A stretch of DNA of 64,000 nucleotides. Source: Chrysemys picta bellii (taxonomy: Eukaryota > Chordata > Testudines > Emydidae). Shown here piece after piece: positions 52,480 to 64,000 of this stretch; the first letter of the stretch is position 1, and every line of letters begins with the position of its first letter. The position numbers were made by a program, and so were the translations under genes. The notes under the pieces are model-generated. The model was not told where the DNA came from and did not search any database. It worked only from the letters and a program-made list of their open reading frames with translations. The DNA is taken from positions 65,497,587 through 65,561,586 of the forward strand of contig NC_088797.1 of assembly GCF_011386835.1 (NCBI RefSeq). The letters run 5' to 3'.

Positions 52480-55060
52480 GTTAAGGTTTTAGTTGGATTT
52501 ACCTGTGCAATATTTCTGTGAACTGGAGCTGCAAATTAAAGGCCTCTGAGCCCAAATACGTTGATATCTGTTGGAGACTTTGGCTCATGCTGCTGCTTCT
52601 TGGAAGACATATTTATAAGGAGGAAATGTGATTGTGGGTTGTATCTTGCTGTATGAGATATTCTGCATGTTGTCAGATTAGGTCACAATCTGAGACTTCT
52701 TACTCTGTGATCAACAATTTCTGAAAACTAATATCTGAAAGGGAACACATAGCTGGAAGGACGTCACCATGAAAATGAGCTCTTAGCAATAATTTCTCCC
52801 CTCTAGAGAAATCTGTATTAAAGCCTGTATTTCCTTAAAATTTACTGTAATCTTCAAGCAACCAAATTCCTTCTCAGTGGTCAGACTGAATCAGTCTTGT
52901 ACCTGCACTTTTTAGTGGCTCCATCAGCTTCTACCAAATTGAAGCTTCCATTAAAACAAAAAAAACCTATCCTTTATGGTTATGAAGACAGCCTACTAAC
53001 TGATCCAATGCAGACCTGTTGTCTTGAGTCTGTGACAGAAATCATAGCTCTAAGAGGTGAAAACTGAACCCACTCATCTCAGTGGGGTTACTAACTCTGA
53101 AATGTAATGATTGTGATTATATAAATTTGAACATAACTATTTTACTACTCATCACATTACCAGAATAATCCAGCTACTCTGTGATTGTGGGTGGGGCATG
53201 AGAAAAGTGCTATTTTAATTTCTTTTCCCCCATCAATACTCTCCTGCATTCTGGGTCATTAGAAGAAATGCAGGCAAAATCTAGAAGGTCCACAATTTGT
53301 CATCTTTCAATATATTGTACTACACTGAATGTAGATCAGTTAAATGGCATGAAAACTTTGTTGGCCACCTTAAAGTCACCTCTTTCCTCTGAGATCTTCT
53401 TTTCTTCTGGCTCCCCGAAGTAGCAATTGGCTTTGGAGGATGCCTGAGGACCACTTTCTCCCCTACTCCACAGAACTGAGAGGTTCTCAAGAGAATAAGC
53501 TGCTAACCAGGTTTATGGGGACTCAGAACAAATTTCCCTCTATCAAAAAAAGAATTACACAATTCTCAGGTGTATCATAGTGGCTCAGCACTTGTCTGGT
53601 GTTATAGGCCATGCCAGAGACAGGATCCAAGATTACCTGTATGACTGGCCTGTCCCAGTTGGCATTATTAAGCAAATAATTAATAAGCAACTGTCCCTCG
53701 TCCCTGTCCCAAGTTTATTTCCATCTCACACAGTACTGGAGTGTTACCTTTTATTATTATAAGTTATATTGTAAAGTAGGAAATTGATGTTACAGGCAAC
53801 ATACTAACAAAATTAATTCCATTACCACCTGCACTGTTGTTTTTCTTTGCTTTGTTTGGGTCTCTGTCTCAGAAATGAATATGACTGTTTGATTACTGGC
53901 CTAGTGACCCAGTGATAGCTTTTAGTGCTTGTACAAGAGAATCGAATCTGCTTTAAGTAGCTCTTAATTTTGTCCTCCTTGCAACGATGGAAGAGGCAAG
54001 GAAAGACTGTTTCCACATGAGATGACGCTGACCGCACCACAACCTCCTACCAGTTAGGTCTAAAGGTGTAATTGTTTGTGTCTGAAGAGAAGGTACTTTA
54101 TACGTTCCCCTCTCTGCCAGAACAAAAGAGTGACATGTAACAGGCGGAAGGTGCTGAGACAAATGTTGCAGAAATAATCCTAAAATGAAGAGCTGAGCCA
54201 AAACAGCCTCCTCTTTGGTTCTGAGAGAGTGAGTCACCAACAAAACAAAAACATGTGAAACATCTAGGATTCCTTGAGATGCTCTAGATATGGAGTAAAA
54301 TGGCATAAAAGAAATATGCTGAATCACTCACTGGCCATTAATAAACCACTCTATTGAAGGGCTCTGTGCCTAGACCCACCAATGCCTTCATTTTACAAGC
54401 AAGCAATTAGCAGAAAGGAAAACTGTAAAGCATGTCTCTCCTGTTCCACCTTTGTACATTACTGCATTCTCAGGATGATATAAAAAACCTGACTCAGAAT
54501 AATTCATTAGCATTTTAAGTGTTATACAGCAGATATATAATGTTAACAATTGGGTGAATCAATGCATGGAGAAATGTTGTTCCATATCATTTTTTATATG
54601 GTGACTTGCCAAGATGTTCTAATACATGGCTGATACTCTAAGATCCTAACTTGACTAAACCCCACCATGTTATACTACTTCACTGGAAATGTGTTCAAAT
54701 AACAAAAAAAATCTGGTAGAGCCATAAAAATAACAATGGTACCCTACTGACTTCTCAGTCATAACAGTGAAATAGCGGTGCCTTCCTTTGTATACAGCCT
54801 AGCCCCATCAAGCTGTGTTCTTTTGTAAACGCCAATGTTAAACAGAATTGGGTCTGAGCAGCATTGTGCTGGAAGATGGTAAGGAATCTGCAGTAAGTGA
54901 TGCTGGTGACACAAGGGTGGTCCAGCACCTTCCAGGGATCTGATTCTCAGTCCCTTTGGCTTCAGTAGTTTTATTCGTATGAGTAATTACTACCTGGTGT
55001 AAATAGGGGTTGTGGAATCAGGCCCTCATCAGTACTGAACCAATGGGCCTGATTGTCAGA
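52480..55060. other. Non-coding stretch, no gene recognised
   Basis: No domain-bearing ORF. A degraded ancient repeat occurs at about 54955-55023 ('gtatgagtaattactacctg' and 'gttgtggaatcaggccc'). Confidence 0.45.
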
Positions 55061-55069
55061 CAAACCAAG

Positions 55070-55330
55070 CACTCACATCACTGAAATCAATGGGAGTCTC
55101 TCTATTGATTTCAACGGGAGCAGGATCAAGGCCAAAACTAGACCCAGTGATCAAGATTGTCTAAAGTGACTAGTGGCTTGGGGTGCCTCAACTTTTGGAT
55201 GCCCAACTTCAAACACCTTGAAGGGGCCTGGTTTTCAGAAAGTGCTAAAAACCTGTTCTCTCAAAATCAGGCCCTTTTGGGCACCCCAAAATGCAGACAC
55301 TCAAACTTGCTAGACATTAGTCGAGGCTTT
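55070..55330. repeat. Cluster of ancient palindromic repeats
   Basis: First, 'actgaaatcaatgggagtct' pairs imperfectly with 'tctattgatttcaacgggag' (55080-55121). Then 'gtctaaagtgactagtggct', 'ttggatgcccaacttcaaac' and 'gggcctggttttcagaaagt' belong to a second repeat type also seen degraded at 33608-33720. Confidence 0.45.
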
Positions 55331-57727
55331 AAAAAATGACTGAGTAGCATTAGGGTGAGTATATTGACTTAGTTTTAAAGTACTGTGGAAACAGGAAGAT
55401 ACATCTTATCTCTTGCAGGTGAATCATACTTATCTTGCCTGGTAGGTTTTTTAATATTGAGGCATTAATGCAATGTAGAGTACAGGCAACTTTAAGTTGT
55501 ATTGTAAAAGCAGCAAAGCTACAAGTTTTGTTTTGTTTTTAATGGAAATTGGACAGAACTTCTTTCCACCTAACTTCACTGTATCTTTTTTTTTTCTATC
55601 CAGTATTTTAATTGGTCCATACTAATTAAATTTTAACTTGTATAATTTCATCCTAGTCACTGGTAAGGAACCAGAATATGAGCCAGCCTTCCTTACCAGA
55701 CCAAAGAGAGGGGACCCATAAGTAACTTTCATTATTGCTTTCGCACCTAAAAAACCATGCAAGTTTAGCATATCACTTAGCAAAGGTTAATGTTGAATGT
55801 CGCTGGAATGAGCTGATGAAGTAAAGATTAATATACTCAGTGTTTGCAAATGTAATTCCCTGATAAAATACAAATAAACTGAACGATTTGTTAGGATAAT
55901 TACATTAAATTTCACAGTTGACAAAGCACACACAAAATTGCCTATTTTTCCTCACTATTTGTAAACATTTTCCAAACCTTTCTTTCTCCTTCCAGCCCAG
56001 GAAAGAGTGCAGCAAAAATTTGTCTTGAGTTGCTCATATAATTTTTAAAAACTAAGAAAAAAATCCAGTCCAGGAAAAATGACTTTGTTCATTTATATAA
56101 CCACAGGGATTCCATGATTAGTTAATTTATATGGAGGACGGGTTTATAACTGCTAACTTAGCATCGTGTCTTACAACAATTATTTAAAAAAATCTTACAA
56201 AAGTGGGCAGTAAATTTAAGTGCTTTTCAACAGCTGTCTTCAAAGGGCTTCACCCCGTACCAGATATTCAATAAATCCTCTGCCAAGACAGTGAGTGGTT
56301 ACATCACGCCAAAGACTATTTTAATTATTCAATTTGGAAATAAAATGCCAGGTGTTAATTGATTTTTTTTCCCTGATAGCTTTTAGCATTGTAGCTAATA
56401 AAGTTTTGGACTCACTAGCCAAATACTGAGTTACTAATATTCAGAATCATAGTGACCTAGGCTCTGATGCCACAGACACACAATCACAGGAAACTACTGT
56501 GTGTAAAGTAAAAACATGAGTGTAACCATTTGTAGGCTCAGCATCAGCTTCTATACACAAGACCAGGGTTCAGATTTCCACTCCAACAGTGAGGATAAGG
56601 CACTAGGAGAGAGCCAATCATAGCATGGTCATAGAGCCCCTTTGCACGTGCTAGAACTGAAAATACAGAAAATACAGTATAGGAATACTTAGTAAAAACT
56701 CCTTTATATTGTGCAATAGAATGAAAAACTTGAATGGCTTCAACGTACCAACTACAGTGATGCTCTACTGCAAGTAAAAGGCCCAGATGCTTGACTATTG
56801 CTTGGGAGTACAGTGCACAGCTCCCCACCAATAAAAACCTGATCTTGCTTACCCTACTCTGTTACAATTCCCAGAGTTCCTGGGAGACATGCTTCAGCGG
56901 GGAGTGCAGACTTGGACCCCAAGTGTTAAATGTACAGAGAAAGCTTTAGGAAAGGAGTGTCCAAGACCTACATCCTTGGCCAGTGACAAAATGAAAGGAA
57001 ACTTTCTCTTCTTTCCTCCTTGCTCTCCCCAAGGTTCTTAAACAACACTCTCATGTCTTAGATAAGTGTTTTTACCACAATTAAGTACTACTGTGTGACT
57101 CTTCTTTCTCATTTTGGCTTCCTTCTCTAATGCAGAGTAATAGGTCTGAACCTGCTCTTCTAAAGGAGTCCTATTTCAACAGCACCCCCAGGCTGTGTGT
57201 ATAACCAGCGGGTTCTCCTCTGTTTCTGTGTGGAAATTGTGTGGTGGTTTTGTCTTGCTCAGAATATTTTCTTTCCGGTTTCTCCGGTCTTTGTTTTCAT
57301 TGTTCCATTGTAGCATTTTGGCCATATTGCCTAAATAAAGGCAATCCCACCTCTAACATTCCACATCCCATAATGGGAACCAGAATGCGGCGACAGACTG
57401 TGCCTACTCAACCAGAGACAATGTTACTTGAGGACCCCTCTTGATTTTGTTCTCATGTTTCTGACCCTCCAGGCCAATGAGGCCTCTTCCCCCCTGGAAG
57501 TATTCAGTCAGCACAACAATAGTGTTTGCATGACCATCAGGAGCACTAAAATACAATGCATAAGTCTCAAGAGTAGATTGAGGCTTCCTAATGCCATAGG
57601 CCAAACATGCTCTAGTGTGACTGCTCTGACATCAGTGGAGTTACATCAAGGATGAATTTGGCTCATTGAGTTTTTCTTCTCTTGGTGGATGACTGACAAC
57701 AGGATTAGAAGGAAGCCTTCTGCTAAA
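55331..57727. other. AT-rich non-coding stretch; 56080-56430 possibly conserved
   Basis: No gene recognised. 56080-56430 is unique and contains several TTAAT/TAATTA-type cores, an AGGTGTTAATT motif (56350-56360) and CAGCTG (56230-56235), a mix found in tissue enhancers, but this rests on motif impression only. The 95-codon antisense ORF at 56544-56831 is not credited. Confidence 0.35.
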
Positions 57728-57790
57728 GGGTCTGATCCAAAAGCCAATTGGAGTCTTTCCATTGACTTGAGTGGACTTCAGATTAGGCCT
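57728..57790. repeat. Ancient palindromic repeat (GGTCTGATCCAAA head)
   Basis: 'gggtctgatccaaaagccaa' at the left faces 'gtggacttcagattaggcct' at the right, with 'ctttccattgacttg' in the middle. Confidence 0.5.
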
Positions 57791-60040
57791 TAAATGCTTT
57801 TAATCAGAAATCAGCATGGAAGCTGACCCTGCAGTTCTCAATCATGTAAATAGTGCATTGAATTCACTGGGACTATCACTTTGAGTGACACCTACTCAGC
57901 TGAGTAAAGAGCTCTAGGACTTTAAAATCTGTGTTACTAAATGTATTTGTGATGCATTTCACAGGCTGGCTCCTTTCTCCAACCTCCCTGTTCCCCCTGA
58001 CCCAGAATGCCCAGCAATAATTCTGTAAGTAATCTTGCACAGACCCAACCACATTCAAAACTTCATCTTTAGAGTGGAACGAGTAAGCTGCGTGTCTATG
58101 GAGCACAGGCTAAGTCGTGCTGACGTGAACAATGAGACATTTGGCTGGTCAGCATCCAAATGGCCTTGCTGTTGTATGGTTACAGCATGTTGTAGTTATT
58201 CAGGACTCTAGGCAGAGTTTCATGAGCAGGAGTCACTAAGAAACTGTTCCCATCCATTCACCTTTAACTGTGAGTGTCCCTACACTTTAGGACTTTCTTA
58301 TCAGTCATGAACATCTACTAGGACTCTGCCCTATAATACAATTTACTCTCTCTGTGACTGCATTTCTACCTGAGAAACACAGCAATGAATGAACATGAAG
58401 CTCTCTATTAGATTGGACCAAAAGCACTGCACAGCAACAGGAAATAAGGTAAGGATGAAATAAAACCATTTCTTAGGGGCAGATAAAATGGTTTACAGAG
58501 GTTTCACAGACTAATCCAGTCGACTGGCATTGCGATTACTGGAACCGTTACCATTTAGTTTGACATGTTATGAAATAGCAAGAACCTTGAAGTTCATCTT
58601 TATTATTAAGGTTGGTTCAACTGCTATATTAAAAATTATTCCTAGAATACATCAGATTTCTTAATATAATAATACATAATTCTAGTGATGCTGGAGAAAT
58701 TCCTTACCCTATACCTATTAAAATCTCTTGCATTAATGCTGCCATATATTTCTAAAGCAAATTTAAGTAAAATAATGCATTGGTATTCAAAGAGGTAAAT
58801 GTAATTAGAAATAAAAATGGAAGATATCTACAGTCACCTCCCCAAAAAGAGATTTACTTTAAAGAACAAGATGGAAACATTTGCCCTAAAAGCATTTACC
58901 AGATGATTTCTCAAGAGCTAAAATACAAAACAGACTCTCTTCCTGCTGTTCTTAGCTATCCCAAACCAGGTAGGACTGTGTTTATCTTCAATTCTGAATT
59001 TCTGGACTAGCACGATCATTCAGCAGCTCTTCTTGGACAAAATACATCGTCATTTACTCTATTAGAAAATAAATGTATGGATGTATTATGGAATTTGCAT
59101 TCCATTACCTTGGTTTGCATGCCATAAAACATTTATTACACCCTTGGGCTACAGTCTTAATAATGACTGGGTGAAATGCACTAATGTGATCTTGGCCTTG
59201 CTATAGAACAAAAGATTAATGCTCTTTGATGTCACCCAGCTAATAGTTGTGCTCGCCAATTTGCCCCTTCAAAAGACATTACAGTCACACAGACAATCCC
59301 TATAAGACTGAAGGGAGCAAAAAATGTTTAAGCCTAACCACAAGCTGAAGTCCAGTTAACCACATAAAACCCAATGTAATGCTTAGCTCTAAAAATAAAG
59401 GGGTGCGTGGGTTTCCTCCACTGGAAGGGGGGAGATGCTCCACGTTTTATTCTCTCCTTTCCTTTTTTGATTATCCCCCACTGACATTCAGTTTTTAAAA
59501 GCCATCAATATTTCCTTATATTTTATGGCAGATACAAAATAACATTTTAGTTAAGCTCCTGGAAGACATATATCAATAGAGCCTACAATTCCAGGCCTCT
59601 CAAGTTCTTTTCATGTAATAAATTTCACTTGCCTCTGATTAAACTATTGAATTTTTTATCTACCTGCCTCTCTTTAGAGAGAAGAAAAGGAGGAAGTCTT
59701 GCATTTAATTTAATAGGCAACTTTGAAATTTGTAAGTTGGTATAGCAAATACATAATTAATGCCAGTGACATTTACAGAAAACTGAGATTGCAATTAAAT
59801 TATGTTGTCATAACATCACAAGCTGTGGTCTTGTCAGATATCAAAAGCTGAGCGGGACTGGGCTGGATCAATATGTGGCTGGAACCCATCTAGGAAAAAC
59901 CTACAAGTGAGTGATTGCCACCTAGAGAATCACTATCTTCTTTTGGGCCAATAGCCCATTATGGCAAGGGGGGACACTTGTGCTGCTGGATATGCCCAGG
60001 TTCTATTGAGATATTAGATGAAAATAACAGGAATAAGGGA
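57791..60040. other. AT-rich non-coding stretch; 59060-59330 possibly conserved
   Basis: No gene recognised. 59060-59330 has an exact octamer ATTTGCAT (59093-59100), a second TTTGCAT (59114-59120), AACAAAAG (59207-59214) and CTTTGATG (59224-59231) within 140 bp, combining POU-, SOX- and TCF-like sites. This is a candidate enhancer by motif content only. Confidence 0.3.
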
Positions 60041-60114
60041 GCCAGCTCCTCACCTAGTGTTAATCAGCATTGAAAATAATGGAACTATGCTGATCTACAC
60101 CAGCTGAGGAGCCG
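60041..60114. repeat. Ancient inverted-repeat element (CAGCTCCTCA arms)
   Basis: 'ccagctcctcacctagtgtt' followed by 'aatcagcat' pairs with 'atgctgatctacaccagctg' followed by 'aggagccg', giving arms of about 28 bp with few mismatches around a centre 'tgaaaataatggaact'. A 74-bp hairpin unit with DNA-element layout. Confidence 0.65.
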
Positions 60115-60284
60115 TTCCAGGTAGCATTAATTATCATGTCCTTGCACATTCTAGTTTTGCAAATCTATTTAAATTTCTCCTGCCGTTTCAACTGTATTCT
60201 TCATTTCCTCTTCCATGAAATGTTGTGCAGTGTTGCTTTCCACTAACAGTGTTTTTAACCTACTGGTGGCTGCACTTGAGTGTT

Positions 60285-60304
60285 GAGAGAGAGAGAGAGA
60301 GAGA
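60285..60304. repeat. (GA)n microsatellite
   Basis: About ten GA units. Confidence 0.9.
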
Positions 60305-63185
60305 AGTGACTTCTGTCTCAGTTAGTAAAGCTATTTGGTAACCACCTGGTTAAAAGGAACTAGATATATGATTGTTATCATTAAAACCCTTTGTAAAATC
60401 CAGTGTGCTGCCAGACAGATAGACATTCTGAAGGCTCTCAGCTAGCATACAGAACTTCATAAATCTTGAAGAAAAAATGTGCTAAAGATGTTAGTGAGTC
60501 AGCCCTTTGTAAACAATGTGGTAGGCATAGCAGATTGTTTGTGCAGAGTAGAACACCTCATTTTTGTGTTGTAAGGGAGAGAAGAGTGATCATTATAAAA
60601 GTCCCAGGAGAATTTGAAACCTAGCAAGCAAAATAAGATTGTGTGTGAGATCTTGTAATGAATATGGCATAGAAAAGACTGATGGATTGATGCTCACTGA
60701 ATGTTGGATTTAAAATACCTATTTTCAGGTTAAGTATAGCCCAGACAAATGTAGCAAATCCAATGTTCCTTGGATTGACCCTTATGAGCTTTCCTTCCAG
60801 TGAGGTAATACAGACTATGGACTTTTTTCCACATGACTTGTTTTGAAGTAAACTTTTTCAGATCTATGGAAAATCTGTAATAACATTTCTGCAATGGAGC
60901 ATGTTATACTGTAGCTTCCCCACATGGAACATGAATAGTCATTCACAGTAGTGAGAGTTAGGTGTATTTATCAGGAGAAATCAACTTATATTGACAATAT
61001 TAATATAGAACTTTGGAAGCCTCAAAATTCTTTACAGAATTATCATTTACACATTACGTATCTAGGAATAGACATTTAAAATGGAATTATGTTTAATTTT
61101 ATTACATCCATATCTTCACTTCATCTAATTCCCAAAGTCTGCAGCAAAATGCAATAATACATCTATTGTATTAGGGCCAGTAACGCTACAGATTTGGGGC
61201 ACGAAATGGAGAACACCAGATGCAATTTAGGTGAAATAAAATTATCCATAACGGAAGATTTCTAAGGCCTTGGGATGACCTTCTTTACTCTTTTCCAAAG
61301 TGCCATGGGGTGTTTAATGGCCAGATAAGATCTGAGCCTCAGTTTTAAGACCTACACTCAGGACGGCACATCCAGGATCTGCTATAACACCACGATGAGA
61401 TATTTTGTTCAAAACTGATATGGAGCAAATTGCAAATACAGCTTCCTGTAGCTTCCTGGTTCTGCCTTGGCCATCTCTCATCCAAATACCAGCCTGACCC
61501 AACTCTCCATGCCCTGAGTTCTAACAAGGCCATGATCTGATGAGACATGGTTACAAGCTGCAGGAGAAATGTCTCTGTTTCTGTTGAACTCTATCAGCTT
61601 GCCAAATGATAGACTTGGGGCAGACAAGTGTTTGCGTATCCATCAGGGGAGTATCTACAAGTGGGCCAGGTCCTTCACAGCTCTTTCCCACAACAGCATG
61701 ACTCTCTCAGAAGCTACATTTACAATGCTTTTCTGCCTATGTTTTTGTCCATTCCTGCTCTCTGAGAAGGTAGAGGTCATAGTGCGTGTTGAGAGTAATG
61801 CTCTCCACTTCTGCTTTACAGAATTTCCAACAGAAATTCTGCAGGTTTATTATGATGCTCATGGTTCCCAGCTCTGCTCGCTTCTGGCTGACTCCAATCC
61901 CTCAACAAATTGCACACACTGTGCTCTGCAAAGTCCACTTTGCAGTGATTGCAGAGGCTTGGGGAATGGGATGAGGGAGGCCTTGCCTTTTGTGGTCTGT
62001 TCCACCAACCCTTCCTAGCTTGGTAGTCGGATGTGGCCACTATTTATGTGAGTTTGCTACACAACAGTGTGATACTATGGCTCAAAGATCACAAAGCAGC
62101 TGCCATGAGATAAGGTACTCACCAATTTTATCCCCAGTCATCTTGGTTAGCATATCCGTTACACCTGTCAACCAGACTTGATCTGCCAACAAACACATGC
62201 ATACCTTCCACAAGCAGGCCAAAAACCCTGTAGAACACATTTTAAGAATTAATGAATAAACTACCAGCAACACAAACCCAGTTAGGGCTTTCCCACTCTT
62301 GATCCAAATTCATGTGACCATCCCAGAACATGGAATTCAGGTTCCTCAGGAAACAACGTCTGCTTGTTGTGTGTATTACCACTGATGCCCCCAAATTACT
62401 TCAGGCAACAGAATATAGAGAAATATTTGGATACATAATGTTTCTTTTAAGTTTTTTTTTAAATGTAAAGGTTGTGAAAGTTAGGAAATGCCAAAATCAA
62501 GGTTGCCAATGTGGTATGGTGCAGTCTTTAATTACATGATCACATTACAGTTTTTCCACAGGACACTTGCCTTTTTCAATGAGTGGGTAGCAATTCAATA
62601 TTTTTAATCCTCCACATTCATTTACTGCCCCCATCCAAACCTAGCACAGAATACAAAATCATTAATTTCCTCCTGCAAGTTTCTGTCACTGTAGTATCTG
62701 AGTGATTTACAAACGTAAATGAATTTATTTTCATACCTAGGGAATGAAGGCACAGAGAAAAAAAGGCCAAAAGTGCCAGTGAACTTTGGGTGTCCAATGT
62801 AAGACACCAAGGATCAGATCTACAAAGGTATTTAGTCCTCTACCATCCCACTGGGCCTTGATCTTTCCAGATTACTTAGTTTTACTAAAACATATATGTT
62901 CAAAGCGCAGCTCCAATCAACTTCAGGTAATCTGGAGTGCCCATCATCCCTGCAAATCTGTCCCACGTGTCTCTCACTGGGCACCCAGAAAATGAAATAC
63001 ACAATTAGTGATTACCTGTTTAAAAAAATTGGAAGTGACTTGCTCAGCATCCCCTAGGAACTCCTATGACAGAGGCAGAGATAAAACATAAAACATAATT
63101 CTGCAGCATGGCATTCAACTTTCTTAACCAAAAAACTATCCTTTCTCTTCCTGTAATCCCCTGCTTCATTCACTACACACTTTCC
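60305..63185. other. Non-coding stretch, no gene recognised
   Basis: The longest ORF (149 codons, 61569-62018) has hydrophobic and cysteine-rich parts but no family I recognise, and an antisense ORF overlaps it; I do not call a gene. A half-copy of the ancient repeat type at 13274 lies at about 62808-62850. Confidence 0.45.
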
Positions 63186-63189
63186 AATG

Positions 63190-63865
63190 GTGAGCCAGCT
63201 TGTACTCCACTCTGGTTTCATGACCCGCTGGCACTATTAGTTGGCAGCTTGTCCATAGGGTCTTGAGCACAGCCATGTACCTAGTGCAGTTCATGAACTC
63301 CCCCAAAACTTGTCCCATTTGCAGCAAGAGGGAGACCCTGGCACACGTCTATGTAGGGTACATCAGGTTGCAGCCCTTCTTCTGTCTCCTGTAGAACCTC
63401 TTACTGTGATTCTTGTTGCTCTTTTCCCCATATCTCCTGATCTGTGCACACCCCATCCACGGTTCCACAAAGTCACGGGACATCATTGTCAACCTCCTCC
63501 TGGCACTGGCCAAAATGGCTATCCATCACTCCAGGAGGATGAAACTGGGGAGGGGGGTACTTTGTGATTGTGGGGCCTATTTCTGGTCCCTTGGCCCCTC
63601 ACATCTCTGGGCAGAGTTCCCCTGAGCAGTGTCCACTGACTCCATGGATGCCTTTGAGGAGCAGTGGGTGTTGTCTGGGGTTCTCTGCTTTGGATCCAAG
63701 ATTCATTACTCCTGTTTTTTCATTTGTTGTCCCCAGCAATCAATTGTAGCCTAGGCCCTTACCTGAAGGGTGGGCCTTTAGTTATGGGCAGGGCTAGACC
63801 TGCCTTCCCCAGTATTACAAATAGGACACACTTTCCAACTTCTGCAACAAATAAAGCAAGAGACC
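63190..63865 (+). mobile_element. LINE 3' end (ORF2 C-terminus plus 3' UTR), clade uncertain
   Basis: A broken coding stretch (63275-63710) is followed by a 3' UTR-like region containing AATAAAG (63849-63855), which suggests a poly(A)-ended LINE and not CR1. The C-terminal zinc-finger-like signature recalls L1/Tx1-type LINEs that I associate with turtle genomes, but no RT is present in the window to confirm this. The 5' part is missing or too diverged to see. Confidence 0.5.
63275..63710 (+). pseudogene. LINE ORF2 C-terminal zinc-finger-like region, broken
   Basis: One reading frame from 63275 gives TCPICSKRETLAHVYVGY, matching the CPxC...ETLxHxxxxC pattern of the C-terminal zinc knuckle of many LINE RTs, with the last cysteine position read as tyrosine. 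Stops follow at 63392-63394 and 63407-63409. The same frame then stays open through SRDIIVNLLLALAKMAI, CDCGAYFWSL and WAEFP to a TGA at 63623-63625, and continues recognisably as DAFEEQWVLSGVLC. I associate this string of motifs with an abundant turtle LINE protein; the function of the region after the zinc knuckle is unknown to me. Confidence 0.55.
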
Positions 63866-64000
63866 TTTAGACAACAGCCGAATCCACTGCACAACCCTTA
63901 TTCATTGCCACCACACCCTCCAAACTGTGCTCTGAAGAAATAGTATGTGACCAGGTAATTAAAGACTGTATCATAACGCATATGCACAATGAGGCTGAAT
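63866..64000. other. Window end, no gene recognised
   Basis: Short AT-rich stretch after the LINE tail. Nothing recognised. Confidence 0.4.

Noticed and set aside
61569..62018. 149-codon ORF, plus strand
   Set aside because: Longest unexplained ORF, but there is no recognisable domain, an antisense ORF overlaps it and there is no sign of exon structure. It fits chance in 64 kb.
1..64000. CRISPR array, tRNA, rRNA or bacterial-type operon
   Set aside because: No regularly spaced direct repeats, no cloverleaf gene with intact A and B boxes, no rRNA segment. All other signals are vertebrate.

Overview
The window looks like a gene-free stretch (intergenic or large-intron) of a sauropsid genome, most likely a turtle. 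The evidence is the repeat content: long CR1 LINEs whose ORF1 carries an SGNH-esterase-like domain and whose 3' ends carry ATTCTATG-type octamer repeats; MIR-type SINE remnants; PIF/Harbinger-like and hAT-like non-autonomous DNA transposons; many old, nearly palindromic repeats with CATTGA-type cores; and one palindromic element tentatively assigned to Penelope. I recognised no exon of a host protein gene, no tRNA or rRNA gene and no CRISPR array. All recognisable coding sequence belongs to retrotransposons, and every copy is broken.

Layout. 1-16 kb: low-complexity background with a MIR-like SINE (1.6 kb), an LTR-like segment with CCAAT and TATA boxes (3.8-4.6 kb), a Harbinger-type MITE with TAA duplications (9.0-9.3 kb), a hAT terminal fragment (9.6 kb), two ancient inverted-repeat elements (13.2-13.4 kb) and a second MIR-like repeat (14.9-15.1 kb). 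16.0-18.1 kb: a MITE missing the end of its right terminus, abutting a 5'-truncated R2-like non-LTR retrotransposon whose RT thumb, zinc-finger and restriction-like endonuclease regions are recognisable despite four frameshifts and two stops. 19.1-23.3 kb: an almost full-length CR1 (ORF1 esterase, APE endonuclease, RT, 3' UTR) with an internal deletion and a 63-bp-period duplication in the RT. 23.6-29.8 kb: ancient repeat fragments and microsatellites. 29.8-31.0 kb: two non-autonomous hAT-like elements, each with a perfect 8-bp target-site duplication. 33-38 kb: antisense CR1 tails, a small TA-flanked MITE and an old CR1 (36.3-37.3 kb).

40.0-43.7 kb is a nested locus. A MITE is cut by a 5'-truncated CR1, and that CR1 was later split by a solo LTR with a GGCTC duplication. 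The RT part after the LTR still keeps a 298-codon open frame. 44.2-44.5 kb is LTR-like. 48.3-48.5 kb holds a perfect 186-bp zero-spacer palindrome inside a 12-bp target-site duplication; each arm carries a hammerhead-ribozyme-like core. A second Harbinger-type MITE (TTA duplication) lies at 52.2-52.5 kb. The remainder to 63 kb is AT-rich sequence with old palindromic repeats and a few stretches that could be conserved regulatory DNA. The last 0.8 kb contains the 3' end of another LINE ORF2 with a C-terminal zinc-finger-like signature.

Nothing here works as an operon or pathway. The interest lies in retroelement biology: an R2-clade copy outside recognisable rDNA, the ribozyme-like palindrome, layered insertions that give a relative chronology, and the abundance of hairpin-forming DNA elements. 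All family names come from motif recognition without database searches.
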